From Stentor coeruleus (lineage: Eukaryota; Ciliophora; Heterotrichea; Heterotrichida; Stentoridae), in assembly GCA_001970955.1 (NCBI GenBank), contig MPUH01000124.1, positions 1 to 64,000 on the forward strand: 64,000 nucleotides of DNA, read 5' to 3'. The stretch's first letter is position 1, and the number at the start of each line of letters is the position of its first letter. The position numbers and the translations under genes are program-made. This document shows, in pieces, positions 23,481 to 33,109 of this stretch. The notes beneath the pieces were generated by a model that did not search any database, was not told the DNA's origin, and saw only the letters and a program-made list of their open reading frames with translations.

Positions 23481-23617
23481 TATTTTACACAATTTCTAAC
23501 TCTTTAATTCTTTTTATCACAAAATTTTACCTTAGTAAAATTCTTAACTTTCTTAAAAATGTCTCTTTGGAGATATATAATTTCTGATATAAGCCCCCCC
23601 GTGGAGTTTATAATTAT

Positions 23618-24064
23618 ATGGAAAAAAGAAGTTATATCAAACAGATCTCAGTGTGGTGGGAATGTCTAGACACTGAAGCAGATAATCAAAGAATAAATCC
23701 AGCTTTATTCAGACCACCAGTAGAAAATAATTCAAAAAACGGGTATGAATTCAAATCAATTAGAAAATCAGAATTGGGATTAAACCCAGATATCGGTTCG
23801 AGCTCAAAAGCTGAAAATTGCTTTATAATAAAAGAAGCGATCCAAAAACTTCATCAATTTCTTAGTGCAAGTCATCAAGATGGATGTTCTGACCGGAATT
23901 GCACATATAACAGCAAGCTTTATAAACTAAAACTACGACTTAAACGGGTTAAAGATAGTTCTGGACTACCGACTGAGTTCAGAATTCATAAAAAAAGGGG
24001 AAGGAAAAGCAAGCTTGAGCTTCAGCAAATGGCAATGCTTAGAAGCGGAAATATGTCAGGCTAA
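23618..24064 (+). CDS. Small protein with AT-hook-like motif, 148 aa
   Basis: Not recognised as a family. The C-terminal part has HKKRGRKSKLELQQ, an AT-hook-like RGRK core (residues about 124-132) that could bind AT-rich DNA. Upstream are a short Cys/His pair (HQDGCSDRNC) and an N-terminal ISVWWECL segment. Nuclear location is an inference. It starts after an unusual C7 run and a TATAATTAT string. Confidence 0.68.
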   Translation: MEKRSYIKQISVWWECLDTEADNQRINPALFRPPVENNSKNGYEFKSIRKSELGLNPDIGSSSKAENCFIIKEAIQKLHQFLSASHQDGCSDRNCTYNSKLYKLKLRLKRVKDSSGLPTEFRIHKKRGRKSKLELQQMAMLRSGNMSG

Positions 24065-24164
24065 CTTTATAATAGCTTTAAATGATGAATATGACCATTT
24101 TTGAAAAGATAAAAAAAGCAAGGAAATTTAGGGAAAATATATAGAAAATCTTTAGAATAATAAA

Positions 24165-24809
24165 ATGGACATGCAAAATCGTGCTGGCGCCAAAGCTGGA
24201 GGTGGTGGGATAGCTTCACAAGCTATGATAAATGCTGAAAGAAGAGAAAGACAGAGAAGGCTAGCAATGGAAGCTAGTGACATATCGAAAGACCCTTTTT
24301 TTATGAAAAATCATCTTGGGACTTTTGAATGTCGTCTTTGTTTGACTCTTCATACAAATGAAAGCAGTTATTTGGCTCATACATTAGGAAGAAAGCATCA
24401 AGCTAATTTGGTTAGACGTAAATGCCGAGAAGGAAAAGATATTGCCGTGTTTCCACAACCTAAAAGCCGAATAGTTTCTAAGAGGATTATAAAAATTGGT
24501 CGGCCTGGGTATAGGGTTACAAAGCAAAATGACCCGATGACTAGTCAGAAATCATTACTTTTTGAAATTGAGTATCCAGAAATTGATCAGACTATTAAAC
24601 CTAGGCATAGGATTATGTCTTGTTATGAGCAAAATAGAGAACCAGTCAATGATAAGTTCCAGTATGTTCTTTTTGCTGCTGACCCTTATGAGATTATAGC
24701 TTTTAAAGTGCCGAATTTGCGAATTGACTCTTCAGAAGGTAAGTACTACTGCAATTGGGATGAGATTAAAAAAGTTTACACAGTTCAGCTGACTTTTAAG
24801 GACAATTAG
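24165..24809 (+). CDS. SF3A2: Splicing factor 3a subunit 2 (SF3A2/Prp11), 214 aa
   Basis: A core U2 snRNP protein that helps U2 bind the branch region. The N-terminus (NRAGAKAGGGGIASQ) is diagnostic. The matrin-type zinc finger has C56, C59, H72 and H78 (FECRLCLTLHTNESSYLAHT...GRKH). The C-terminal beta-rich domain includes RPGYRV and the LFEIEYPEI block typical of SF3A2. It lacks the proline-rich repeat tail of the human protein and is close to yeast Prp11 in size. Of note in a genome with 15-nt introns, whose branch recognition must be unusual. Confidence 0.95.
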   Translation: MDMQNRAGAKAGGGGIASQAMINAERRERQRRLAMEASDISKDPFFMKNHLGTFECRLCLTLHTNESSYLAHTLGRKHQANLVRRKCREGKDIAVFPQPKSRIVSKRIIKIGRPGYRVTKQNDPMTSQKSLLFEIEYPEIDQTIKPRHRIMSCYEQNREPVNDKFQYVLFAADPYEIIAFKVPNLRIDSSEGKYYCNWDEIKKVYTVQLTFKDN

Positions 24810-25016
24810 TATTAAAAACTAAAATTTTATTAGATTCAAAAACTAAACTCTTAAAAAAACACAATTTTAGAATAAAGGAATAAGGAATGATAGAATCTAC
24901 CCAATTATTAGCCAAAATCTATCTTAAAAAAGAAAAATTTTAGAATATTCCTTTTCTTTATAATCAAATCCTTGACTTAATAGAAAAAAATTCTATTGCA
25001 GATGGCGAAATAAATA

Positions 25017-26027
25017 ATGTGGTTCCTAAACCTTCTACTTGTAGCTCAATCTGTAAGTATTCAAGATTTTACAGAGTCTTTTACTCCAAAAAATAATCAA
25101 AAACTAGACAGTGCAAGTATAAATAACGCTCCAGTAATTGGAATTCTCTCCCTTCCAGTTATACCATATGAGAATTTCACAGTCAATGGAACAACCTATA
25201 TCGCTAGTTCATACGTAAAATTCCTCGAAATGGCAGGAGCTCGAGTTGTCCCAATAAGAATCGACCACAGCTATGCTGAACTCGACTACTTATTTCCAAG
25301 ATTAAATGGGATTTTATTCACAGGAGGTAATGCAAGTATGTGGATTAACAGTAGTAGTGTTCCAATCTACAGCCCAGACTACTCTGCAAAAGGATGTTAT
25401 CTTTACAACTTAGTTAAAAAAGCTAATGATCAAGGTAATTTTTACCCTCTTTGGGGAACATGTTTAGGTTTCCAACTACTTCATATTTGTGCTAACAACC
25501 AATTCGCCACATATGGTAATTTTAATGGAGAACCTCCTTATACTCAGATACATAATTTCACATCAGCAGCCGCGGTTAGTAAAATTTTCACTGAACTTTC
25601 TTTACAGTTTGGTCAACAAATTATGAATATTATGGCAACACAAAATGTTAGTTTATTATCACATTATCATGGAATAAGCCCAAGTACATATCAACAATTT
25701 CCTAATTTACCAGAAATGTATAATATTTTAAGTATTATGCATGATAGAAGTGGAAGTCCTTTTGTTGGGATGATTGAAGCTAGAAATTATCCAATATGGG
25801 GAACACAATTCCATCCTGAGAAAAATTTGTATGAGTGGAACCAAGTTGCAACACCTCATTTTTATAATGCAGTTGTTATGGCGACATATATGGCGAATTT
25901 CTTTGTTTCGCAAGCGAGGAAGAATTTTAATGTGTTTCCACAAAATGAACTGACCCCTTTGCTTATTTATAATTGGCCTCCACAGTTTATTGATGCTTAT
26001 TTTATTACTGTGAATGGATTTTATTAG
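25017..26027 (+). CDS. GGH: Gamma-glutamyl hydrolase (peptidase C26), copy 1, 336 aa
   Basis: Removes gamma-linked glutamates from folate polyglutamates, normally in lysosomes or after secretion. Class I glutaminase-type fold: signal peptide 1-12, VIGILSLP at 40-47, GARVVPIRIDHSY at 74-86, FTGG at 101-104, nucleophile Cys149 in WGTCLGF, His218 in HYHGIS and catalytic His266 in GTQFHPEKNLYEW. Several N-glycosylation sites fit a secreted or lysosomal enzyme. Length is close to human GGH. First of three tandem copies, all apparently active. Confidence 0.95.
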   Translation: MWFLNLLLVAQSVSIQDFTESFTPKNNQKLDSASINNAPVIGILSLPVIPYENFTVNGTTYIASSYVKFLEMAGARVVPIRIDHSYAELDYLFPRLNGILFTGGNASMWINSSSVPIYSPDYSAKGCYLYNLVKKANDQGNFYPLWGTCLGFQLLHICANNQFATYGNFNGEPPYTQIHNFTSAAAVSKIFTELSLQFGQQIMNIMATQNVSLLSHYHGISPSTYQQFPNLPEMYNILSIMHDRSGSPFVGMIEARNYPIWGTQFHPEKNLYEWNQVATPHFYNAVVMATYMANFFVSQARKNFNVFPQNELTPLLIYNWPPQFIDAYFITVNGFY

Positions 26028-26410
26028 ATTAGTTAGGATAATAAGTTTAGATATTAGAAATTATTTTTGAGATTGCTAGGAAGTAAGGTTAGTATTATTG
26101 TTTGAAGGTAATTCCTTAATTCTTTCCTGATTATATTCGTGGAATTTTAAATTTAAAGATTCTGATAAACGTGGCGAATAAATGCATAAAGGCAGCTATT
26201 TATCTCTAGAATATAATAAAAAAAATGTTGATATATTTTTAAGCTGTTCAAATATATTTATTTATATTCTTTATGTATACTCTTACATAAAACAAATGAT
26301 TGATAATTTTCTAAACTAAATATAGTAAAATATAAGAAATTGAATAAAACAAAAGACTCAATAATCCTTTAGAAAGCATTTAAAGTTTAATTTTTATGGT
26401 GAAATAATTA
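26028..26410. other. Spacer between hydrolase copies 1 and 2
   Basis: AT-rich intergenic DNA. The last about 12 nt before the ATG (GTGAAATAATTA) are also present before copy 3 and in altered form before copy 1, so the duplicated unit includes the start region. Nothing else is seen. Confidence 0.5.
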
Positions 26411-27421
26411 ATGTGGTTTTTAAGTTTTCTCGTTGTAGCTCAATCGACTAGCTTACGTGACTTTCCTGAGTTTTACAATTCGGAAATAAATCACAAACCA
26501 GTGCAGGCTGGCTTAAACAACGCTCCAGTAATCGGAATCCTAACCCTTCCAAATGTCCCTTACGAGAACTTTACAATCAATGGAACATCATACATCGCCA
26601 GTTCATACGTAAAATACCTTGAAATGGCAGGAGCCCGAGTCGTCCCAATAAGAATCGACCATAGCTATGCTGAATTTGACTACCTATTTCCAAGACTAAA
26701 TGGGATTTTATTCACAGGAGGAAGTGCCAACTTTTGGGTCAACAGCAGCAAAGTGCCAATCCTAAGCCCAGATTATGCAGCTAAAGGATGCTATCTTTAC
26801 GACTTAGTTAAAAAAGCTAATGATCAAGGTCAATTCTACCCTCTTTGGGGAACATGTTTAGGTTTTGAATTGCTTCATGTATGTGCTAACAACCAATTTG
26901 CTACAGTAGGTAATTTTAATGGAGAACCCTCATATACTCAGGTACATCAATTTACATCAGCAGCCACAGTTAGTAAAATTTTCACTGGGCTTTCTTTACA
27001 GTTTGGCCAACAAGTTATGAGCATTATGTCAAATCAAAATGTTAGTTTATTATCACATACTCATGGAATAAGCCCAAGTACTTATCAACAATTCCCTAAT
27101 TTGTCAGAAATGTATAACATTTTAAGTATTATGCATGATAAAAGTGGAAGTCCTTTTGTTGGGATGATTGAAGCTAGGAATTATCCAATATGGGGAACGC
27201 AATTCCATCCTGAGAAAAATTTGTATGAGTGGAATCAAAATTCAATACCTCATTTTTATAATGCAGTTGTTATGTCGACGTATATGTCAAATTTCTTTGT
27301 TTCGCAAACGAGGAAGAATACTAATGTATTTCCACAAAATGAACTAACCCCTCAACTTATTTACAACTGGCCACCAATTTTTATCGATAGTTATTTTGAA
27401 ACTATAAACGCATTTAATTAG
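26411..27421 (+). CDS. GGH: Gamma-glutamyl hydrolase (peptidase C26), copy 2, 336 aa
   Basis: Same length and architecture as its neighbours. Signal peptide, Cys149 in WGTCLGFELLH, HTHGIS and GTQFHPEKNLYEW are all present. Differences cluster in the first 35 residues after the signal peptide, while the catalytic core is nearly identical to copies 1 and 3, as expected for tandem duplicates under purifying selection or gene conversion. Likely a lysosomal or secreted folate hydrolase. Confidence 0.95.
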   Translation: MWFLSFLVVAQSTSLRDFPEFYNSEINHKPVQAGLNNAPVIGILTLPNVPYENFTINGTSYIASSYVKYLEMAGARVVPIRIDHSYAEFDYLFPRLNGILFTGGSANFWVNSSKVPILSPDYAAKGCYLYDLVKKANDQGQFYPLWGTCLGFELLHVCANNQFATVGNFNGEPSYTQVHQFTSAATVSKIFTGLSLQFGQQVMSIMSNQNVSLLSHTHGISPSTYQQFPNLSEMYNILSIMHDKSGSPFVGMIEARNYPIWGTQFHPEKNLYEWNQNSIPHFYNAVVMSTYMSNFFVSQTRKNTNVFPQNELTPQLIYNWPPIFIDSYFETINAFN

Positions 27422-27957
27422 AGTTAGTTAGTATAACAAGTATTTAGAAATTATAATTTGGAGATTGTTAGGAAGCAGAATTAGTATTTTTTATAAAGGT
27501 CAAATGAAAGTAGTTTATTAATAAAAAATTGAAGGTTGCATTACTATATAAGTAATAAAATTTTATTTTTACTCGATGGAAAATTTATACTTCTAAAATT
27601 AGAAATATTTTTCAACAAATTTTCTAATTTATTTATATCAAGCTTCCTTATCCTATCCAATAGATATAATTTTTTATAATCATCATCCTTATTTTACAAC
27701 TAATAGTTGTCTATTAACCTATTACAATTCGACATGATCATAAGCTAACACTCAAATAGATTTATTTTCATCATAGATAATAAATTGATTGGGTTAAGTT
27801 TTGCTAAACAATCTTGAAACATTAGCAAATTTCATCTAATAAGATTAATTTATTAACCAATATCATAACTTTAGACTCCTTCCCTGAAAAAATAAAGTTT
27901 AAAAAAGATATTGGAATCCCTTTATAAATTACAAAATTTTTTTAGGTGAAATAATTA
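27422..27957. other. Spacer between hydrolase copies 2 and 3
   Basis: AT-rich DNA. Short similarity to the region after copy 1 is visible just past the stop (TTAGTTAG...AGGAAG), a remnant of the duplication unit. No gene. Confidence 0.5.
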
Positions 27958-28968
27958 ATGTGGTTTCTAAGCTTTCTATTTATAGCTCAATCTGCTAGCT
28001 TGCGTGTATTCCCTAAATCTCAAAGTTTTGAAAAAGATCTCAAGAAGGACTTTGCAGGCTTAAACAACGCTCCAGTAATCGGAATTCTGTCCCTTCCTAA
28101 TGTACCATTCCAAAATTTCACAATAAATGGCACATCTTATATCGCAAGTTCGTACGTAAAATTCCTCGAAATGGCAGGAGCTCGAGTTGTCCCAATAAGA
28201 ATTGATCACAGCTATGCTGAATTTGATTACCTTTTTCCAAGACTAAATGGGATTTTATTCACAGGAGGAAATATCACATTTTGGGTCAACAACAGTAACG
28301 TGCCAATTCTTAGCCCAGATTACGCTGCTAAAGGATGTTATCTTTACGAATTAGTTAAAAAAGCTAATGATCAAGGTCAATTCTTCCCTCTTTGGGGAAC
28401 ATGTGCAGGTTTTGAATTATTACATGTATGTGCTAATAATCAATTTGCTACAATAGGTAATTTTAATGGTGAACCCTCATATACTCAAGTACATCAATTT
28501 ACATCAGCAGCTGCAGTTAGTAAAATTTTCACTGAACTTTCTTTACAGTTTGGTCAACAAATTATGAATATTATGGCAACACAAAATGTTAGTTTATTAT
28601 CACATATACATGGAATAAACCCAAGTATATATCAACAATTCCCTAATTTACCAGAAATGTATAATATTTTAAGTATTATGCATGATAAAAGTGGAAGTCC
28701 TTTTGTTGGGATGATTGAAGCTAGAAATTATCCGATATGGGGAACACAATTCCATCCTGAGAAAAATTTGTATGAGTGGGGCCAAAATTCAATACCTCAT
28801 TTTTATGATGCTGTTGTTATGACAACATATATGGCAAATTTCTTTGTTTCGCAAGCGAGGAAGAATCCTAATGTGTTTCCGCAAAATGAACTAACTCCTC
28901 AGCTTATTTACAATTGGCCGCCAGTGTTTATTGATAGCTACTTTGAAACTGTAAGTGGGTTTAATTAG
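27958..28968 (+). CDS. GGH: Gamma-glutamyl hydrolase (peptidase C26), copy 3, 336 aa
   Basis: Third tandem copy. The nucleophile context is WGTCAGFELLH, with Ala where copies 1 and 2 have Leu after the catalytic Cys149. HIHGIN replaces H.HGIS. The catalytic His266 motif GTQFHPEKNLYEW is intact. Signal peptide and N-glycosylation sites are present. Probably active; the changes next to the nucleophile could alter substrate preference, which is an inference. Confidence 0.95.
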   Translation: MWFLSFLFIAQSASLRVFPKSQSFEKDLKKDFAGLNNAPVIGILSLPNVPFQNFTINGTSYIASSYVKFLEMAGARVVPIRIDHSYAEFDYLFPRLNGILFTGGNITFWVNNSNVPILSPDYAAKGCYLYELVKKANDQGQFFPLWGTCAGFELLHVCANNQFATIGNFNGEPSYTQVHQFTSAAAVSKIFTELSLQFGQQIMNIMATQNVSLLSHIHGINPSIYQQFPNLPEMYNILSIMHDKSGSPFVGMIEARNYPIWGTQFHPEKNLYEWGQNSIPHFYDAVVMTTYMANFFVSQARKNPNVFPQNELTPQLIYNWPPVFIDSYFETVSGFN

Positions 28969-29397
28969 AGTTAGTTAATAGATTAGATTTACTGTTTGAA
29001 AAAAACTAAATTTGTGTGAGTAGTAGAATAAATTGTTCTTAAGAACACGCTTACTTATAATCCTATTTCATACTATAACTATACTTATTTTAAAGAATTA
29101 AAATAATAATCAATATTCCATAGCAATAATAATTATTAAAAAACTTAGGCTTACACTGAATCTTAAATTTTTCTAGATTTTGTAATGTTTTAAAACTAAT
29201 AGCATTTTTTTTCAAAAAAAAATCAAACATATATCATATATAATATACTAAGCATCTTATTACATAATCTTACTCTTATCAAAAATTATAGTTATAAATC
29301 ATTAATTAATCATAAAAAAGTACTTTAAATATTAACCTTTAAGTTCTAATTTTCCAAAAGCCTACTCTTATTATAATATCATAAGCATTAAACTTTC
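28969..29397. other. AT-rich spacer, nothing recognised
   Basis: Lies between the convergent third hydrolase and the CFAP97-like gene. Homopolymer A/T runs are frequent. No open frame or structure is supported. Confidence 0.5.
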
Positions 29398-30201
29398 TTA
29401 TCCAGCTTTAGCATCCGCTAGCATCTTTTCTGCATAAGCTTTTTCAATCAAAATATTATAGCTCTCATTATTTTCCATAATTTTCATAGCCGCTTTTTTG
29501 CTTATCATCGCTGAAAAGTTATTTTCGCCATTTACATGCTTAAACTTTAATGTGTATTTTCTATATAAATATTACTTTGCCGTATTGTGAATATCAACTA
29601 AATATTTTTGATCATCAAGCGTAAACACATTTTTAAATACAATATGTTCTTCTGATAAGGATTTTCTAAGATACGGAAGGGCAAAACTGAGTCTTGCATT
29701 ATGGTTTGAAGAATTTTTACTATGGCCTTTAAGGTCTTTTAATTTATAAGGATATTCGCAGATGTTTTGAAGGTAGTTCATTTCTTTTTTCCTTTCTTTT
29801 TCCCAGTGCTTTACGTTATATGAAGATTTTTGCTGTTTTATCCGCTTTATCATTTCAATGTTTTCCATGGTGATTTTGATAAGTTTTTGTTTTCTTGCAA
29901 CCTTATTCAAACTTTTCACACTTGCGATCTGGGGTAAGGTCTGGTTAAGTTTCCCTGACATTATTTCAGTCATTTTATTGAGAAGAATTTGATTTTCTCT
30001 TTCTATTTCTAATAGTTTCACTGATTAGTAATTACACCCACTTGCAAAGCTTTTATTAGAACGTACATGTGATTTTTTTATTGAACTCATTCTTGTTACC
30101 GTTGGCTCTGCTTTCTTAAGTTTATCATGATGGATTTTCATTTCTTTTTCTTTCCACTTATGCTCTAATATTCTATTTACACTAGGTATAGCTCTATCCA
30201 T
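29398..30201 (-). CDS. CFAP97 (Hemingway/KIAA1430) domain ciliary protein, 257 aa, two introns
   Basis: Exons are 30035-30201, 29576-30019 and 29398-29560. Both introns are 15 nt: 30020-30034 (GTAATTACTAATCAG) and 29561-29575 (GTAATATTTATATAG), reading the minus strand. The spliced protein shows the CFAP97 pattern: HDKLKKAEPTV near the N-terminus, LEIERENQILLNKM, and SLNKVARKQKLIKITMEN followed by the WEKERKKEMNYLQNI block. This aligns well by eye with human CFAP97D proteins, which support cilia and sperm flagella. The C-terminal exon (TLKFKHVNGENN...) is an extension. Expected in cilia or basal bodies. Confidence 0.9.
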
Positions 30202-30985
30202 ATAATTATTATGAAAAGTAAAATGATTTTAGATATTTACTTGCAGTTTGTTTTCAAAATATATAAGAAAATGTTTTTCGCTTTGGAGTTATTAAAATGA
30301 TTAAGTTCAAGCTATAAATCATGCTGATAATCATATCTTAGCATCGCTTAAGAAATATCGACACTTCCATTCTAAAATCATTAATTATAATGTAAATTGA
30401 TAATATATTGATATGGATAATATCTTAAGTATAATTTCTTCCAAAGTCTTTATTAAAATATTATCTTAATTAAACAAAAAGATACTTAAATATTATTTTT
30501 TATATACTTGAATGTTTTTATATCACGATACAATAAGGAATTTTATTCACTTTATCTATTCATGCTAAACCTTTTACAATATTTATCCGGTATAAATTCA
30601 AAAATATTGTTAAAATTTATTTGACATGCTTATTAAATATATTTCAAATGCTAACTTCATGAAGGTTAAAGTGTAAAATTATACTATATAAAAAAACTTA
30701 GTTGTAAACTTGAAAGCTGATAATAATGAGAAAAGTTTCAAAACTTTCTTATTATCATAATATTATAAAAATATATACTTCTACACTACTTTTTAAGTTT
30801 ATGAAATCTTGTAAAAATCAGTATCACCCTGCAGCAACTTGCTATTACTCAAAAAAAGTATTTATTTTCCAAAAATTTATTAATTACTTTAACCATTTAC
30901 AATTTTTCTCTCTACAAACATCATTTAATGCAACTCTATTTTTGCAAACCCTTCATTCAATTATCTATCTTTCCTATATATAAAA
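30202..30985. other. AT-rich divergent spacer
   Basis: Contains an 85-codon open frame ending 2 nt before the next gene's ATG. Its composition (F, Y, I, K, N, L) is what AT-rich noncoding DNA yields, so I do not call it a gene. A TATATAAAA string lies just before the ATG at 30986. Confidence 0.5.
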
Positions 30986-31948
30986 ATGATAGTTAATAGC
31001 AAATTCCGTCCACCTCTAGAAATAGTCGAGACAACCCCGATTAAAAAAAATTATGACTACTACAAAAATACAGGCAACTTGTGGGAGTCGAAATACCTCA
31101 CAAGTCCAAAAATAGCTAAATATTATCACGATATCCAGCAAACTTTTTTAACTGGCCAAAATTCTCCTAACAACTTTTCTCTAAAAGATCCAGTCGACAA
31201 AACCACGAACATAGAAAAAACCCCAAGACAAAAAAAAAATCCTAAACGCATAAAAGTAGATTCTAACCAAGGTCAAAACTCCATAAGACAAAGCAGTGAA
31301 GGTAATGATGAAATACTAAGAAAATCACATTATGAAAAGCCATGGATTCCTAGAAATGCTTGGGAAAGACTAAATTCTTTACCAGCTTGCAAACTAAGAC
31401 ATGTAATTCCCCAAAAACTTATTGATAAAGACTATGACGGGATTAAAAGCATCCTGGCCAAAACTTTAGAAATCAACAAAATGAAAGAATGGTATGAAAA
31501 CCAAAGGCAAGGAAAAAGACTTAAAGCTAGGCTTGCAACAATTAATAGACATAATGACTTAAAAGACTTAGAACAAAAGTGTGGAATTCAAAAAGTTAGA
31601 GAAAAAGAATGCATGGAAGGGACTTTTGGATATATACAAATGCATAAAACTAGACAAAGGACTGAAGAATTAAGCAAGCCACGCTCAGCACCAAAACATG
31701 GAGATTTTGACCATGAGGATTTTAGAGGATTGCTTCATGCTGATTATAAAGAAGCTATATCTAAAGTTGCATCAAATACAATGAGAAGAGCTTCGGCAAG
31801 TGTTCAAGAGAGGGTTAAGGATGATAATGTTGAGAAAGATACGATTAAGGATATAGAGAAGTTTGAAAATAGAAGGAAAAAGTCTCAGAATTCGAACACT
31901 AGTGTGGAAGTATTGAATTATGAGATGGTTAAGGATTTCTTTAAATAA
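30986..31948 (+). CDS. Hypothetical charged protein, 320 aa
   Basis: Not recognised. The N-terminal 60 residues (KNTGNLWESKYLTSPKIAKY) look conserved or structured. A basic linker follows, then a helical, Lys/Arg/Glu-rich C-terminal half (residues about 110-320) with IPRNAWERLNSLP and repeated E/K heptads. No membrane segment. The ATG follows TATATAAAA. Could be cytoskeletal, but that is only a guess. Confidence 0.72.
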   Translation: MIVNSKFRPPLEIVETTPIKKNYDYYKNTGNLWESKYLTSPKIAKYYHDIQQTFLTGQNSPNNFSLKDPVDKTTNIEKTPRQKKNPKRIKVDSNQGQNSIRQSSEGNDEILRKSHYEKPWIPRNAWERLNSLPACKLRHVIPQKLIDKDYDGIKSILAKTLEINKMKEWYENQRQGKRLKARLATINRHNDLKDLEQKCGIQKVREKECMEGTFGYIQMHKTRQRTEELSKPRSAPKHGDFDHEDFRGLLHADYKEAISKVASNTMRRASASVQERVKDDNVEKDTIKDIEKFENRRKKSQNSNTSVEVLNYEMVKDFFK

Positions 31949-32193
31949 TATTAGGATTTTTTTAAGGATCTGGAGTTTGGGAAATGATAGAAAAACTATT
32001 GTGATACTGGATTAAGGTTTTTTAATATATATTTTTTATATTTTTACCCTAATATCATTAATCCTCACAAATCCTTCAAAAACCACCTTTTATCCTTATT
32101 ACTTGAATTCCTCCCTTATAATATTTCTCCATCTACCTCCACTAATATATATTCCTCAAACATAATAATCCATGCCGATTTGCTTTTAAATTT

Positions 32194-32982
32194 ATGGAAC
32201 GAATAAGAGAAGAATCAAGTACTTAATAAATAGAAGAAAAATACATAATCGACAGTAACCGAGGAGCTTTAAAAGATATCTTTACAAAACACTTATCAGA
32301 AAATGAAGGGAAATACATATCATTTAGTCAATTATTCAAGTTTTGTATGAAAATCAAGTTGTACCCAGATTTAATCACATCAAATGACCTTAAAAGAATA
32401 ACTTCAATTGTTTTAGGCAAGAGTATTAGTGAAGATAAAGGATCTGAACTTCATTATTTGCATTTTGAAAAAGTCCTTAAGGCTATATCTGAGCATTGCT
32501 TCCCGACAGGAAACTCGATGAAACTCCTAATTTCGCATATCAAACCATTATGTCAAGCTTTGTATTCGGTGAACTTGACTGCAGTCGTCCCGTTTACTTT
32601 GAATTTGAATGGGGTTTCGCCTTATAAACACCCACTGCAAGCTCCAGCAAGTGTAAGGTATCATAACCAATCAGCACGGAATTTGAAAGTTCTTAATAAT
32701 TCCAATTCTCAAAGATTCTCATTTAAATACGACAGCATTATTATTCCTAAGGATTCTGGAAACGTTACAAGCAGGTCAAAAATTCGTAGCCCAAAACTGA
32801 AGATCATTAGTATCAAAGAAAAAATGATGGACAAAGGAAAAATAGAGAAAATTCTTTCATCTCTAGGAAAACTACAAAATAGCCTAATAAAACCAGCAAA
32901 ACCTATTCGTCAGAAAAAAGTGATAACAAAAATGATTGAAACATTAGAACAAGGCTTGACAAGAATAGTAATAACTACATAG
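32194..32982 (+). CDS. Hypothetical protein with helical N-terminal domain, 257 aa, one intron
   Basis: Exons are 32194-32218 and 32234-32982 with a 15-nt intron at 32219-32233 (GTACTTAATAAATAG). Without it the frame has no ATG before residue 55. The spliced N-terminus reads MERIREESKEKYIIDSNR. Residues about 20-130 form a helical domain (FSQLFKFCMKIKLYPDLI, HFEKVLKAISEHCFP) reminiscent of EF-hand-like domains seen in many ciliary proteins. The family is not certain. The C-terminal half is basic and disordered. Confidence 0.78.
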
Positions 32983-33109
32983 CGATGGGCTAAAAGGGTA
33001 ACATTTCAAATCTGGCATCTCAAATCCCGTCTTCGAAAACCCTCATCTAATCCAAACTAATACTAAGTTCTTCACTAATTTACATCAAAAAATATATATT
33101 AATTAGCTT

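Noticed and set aside
30726-30983. 85-codon frame just before the gene at 30986
   Set aside because: Amino acid content reflects AT-rich DNA (F, Y, I, K, N, L), with no motif and no splice link to the next gene.
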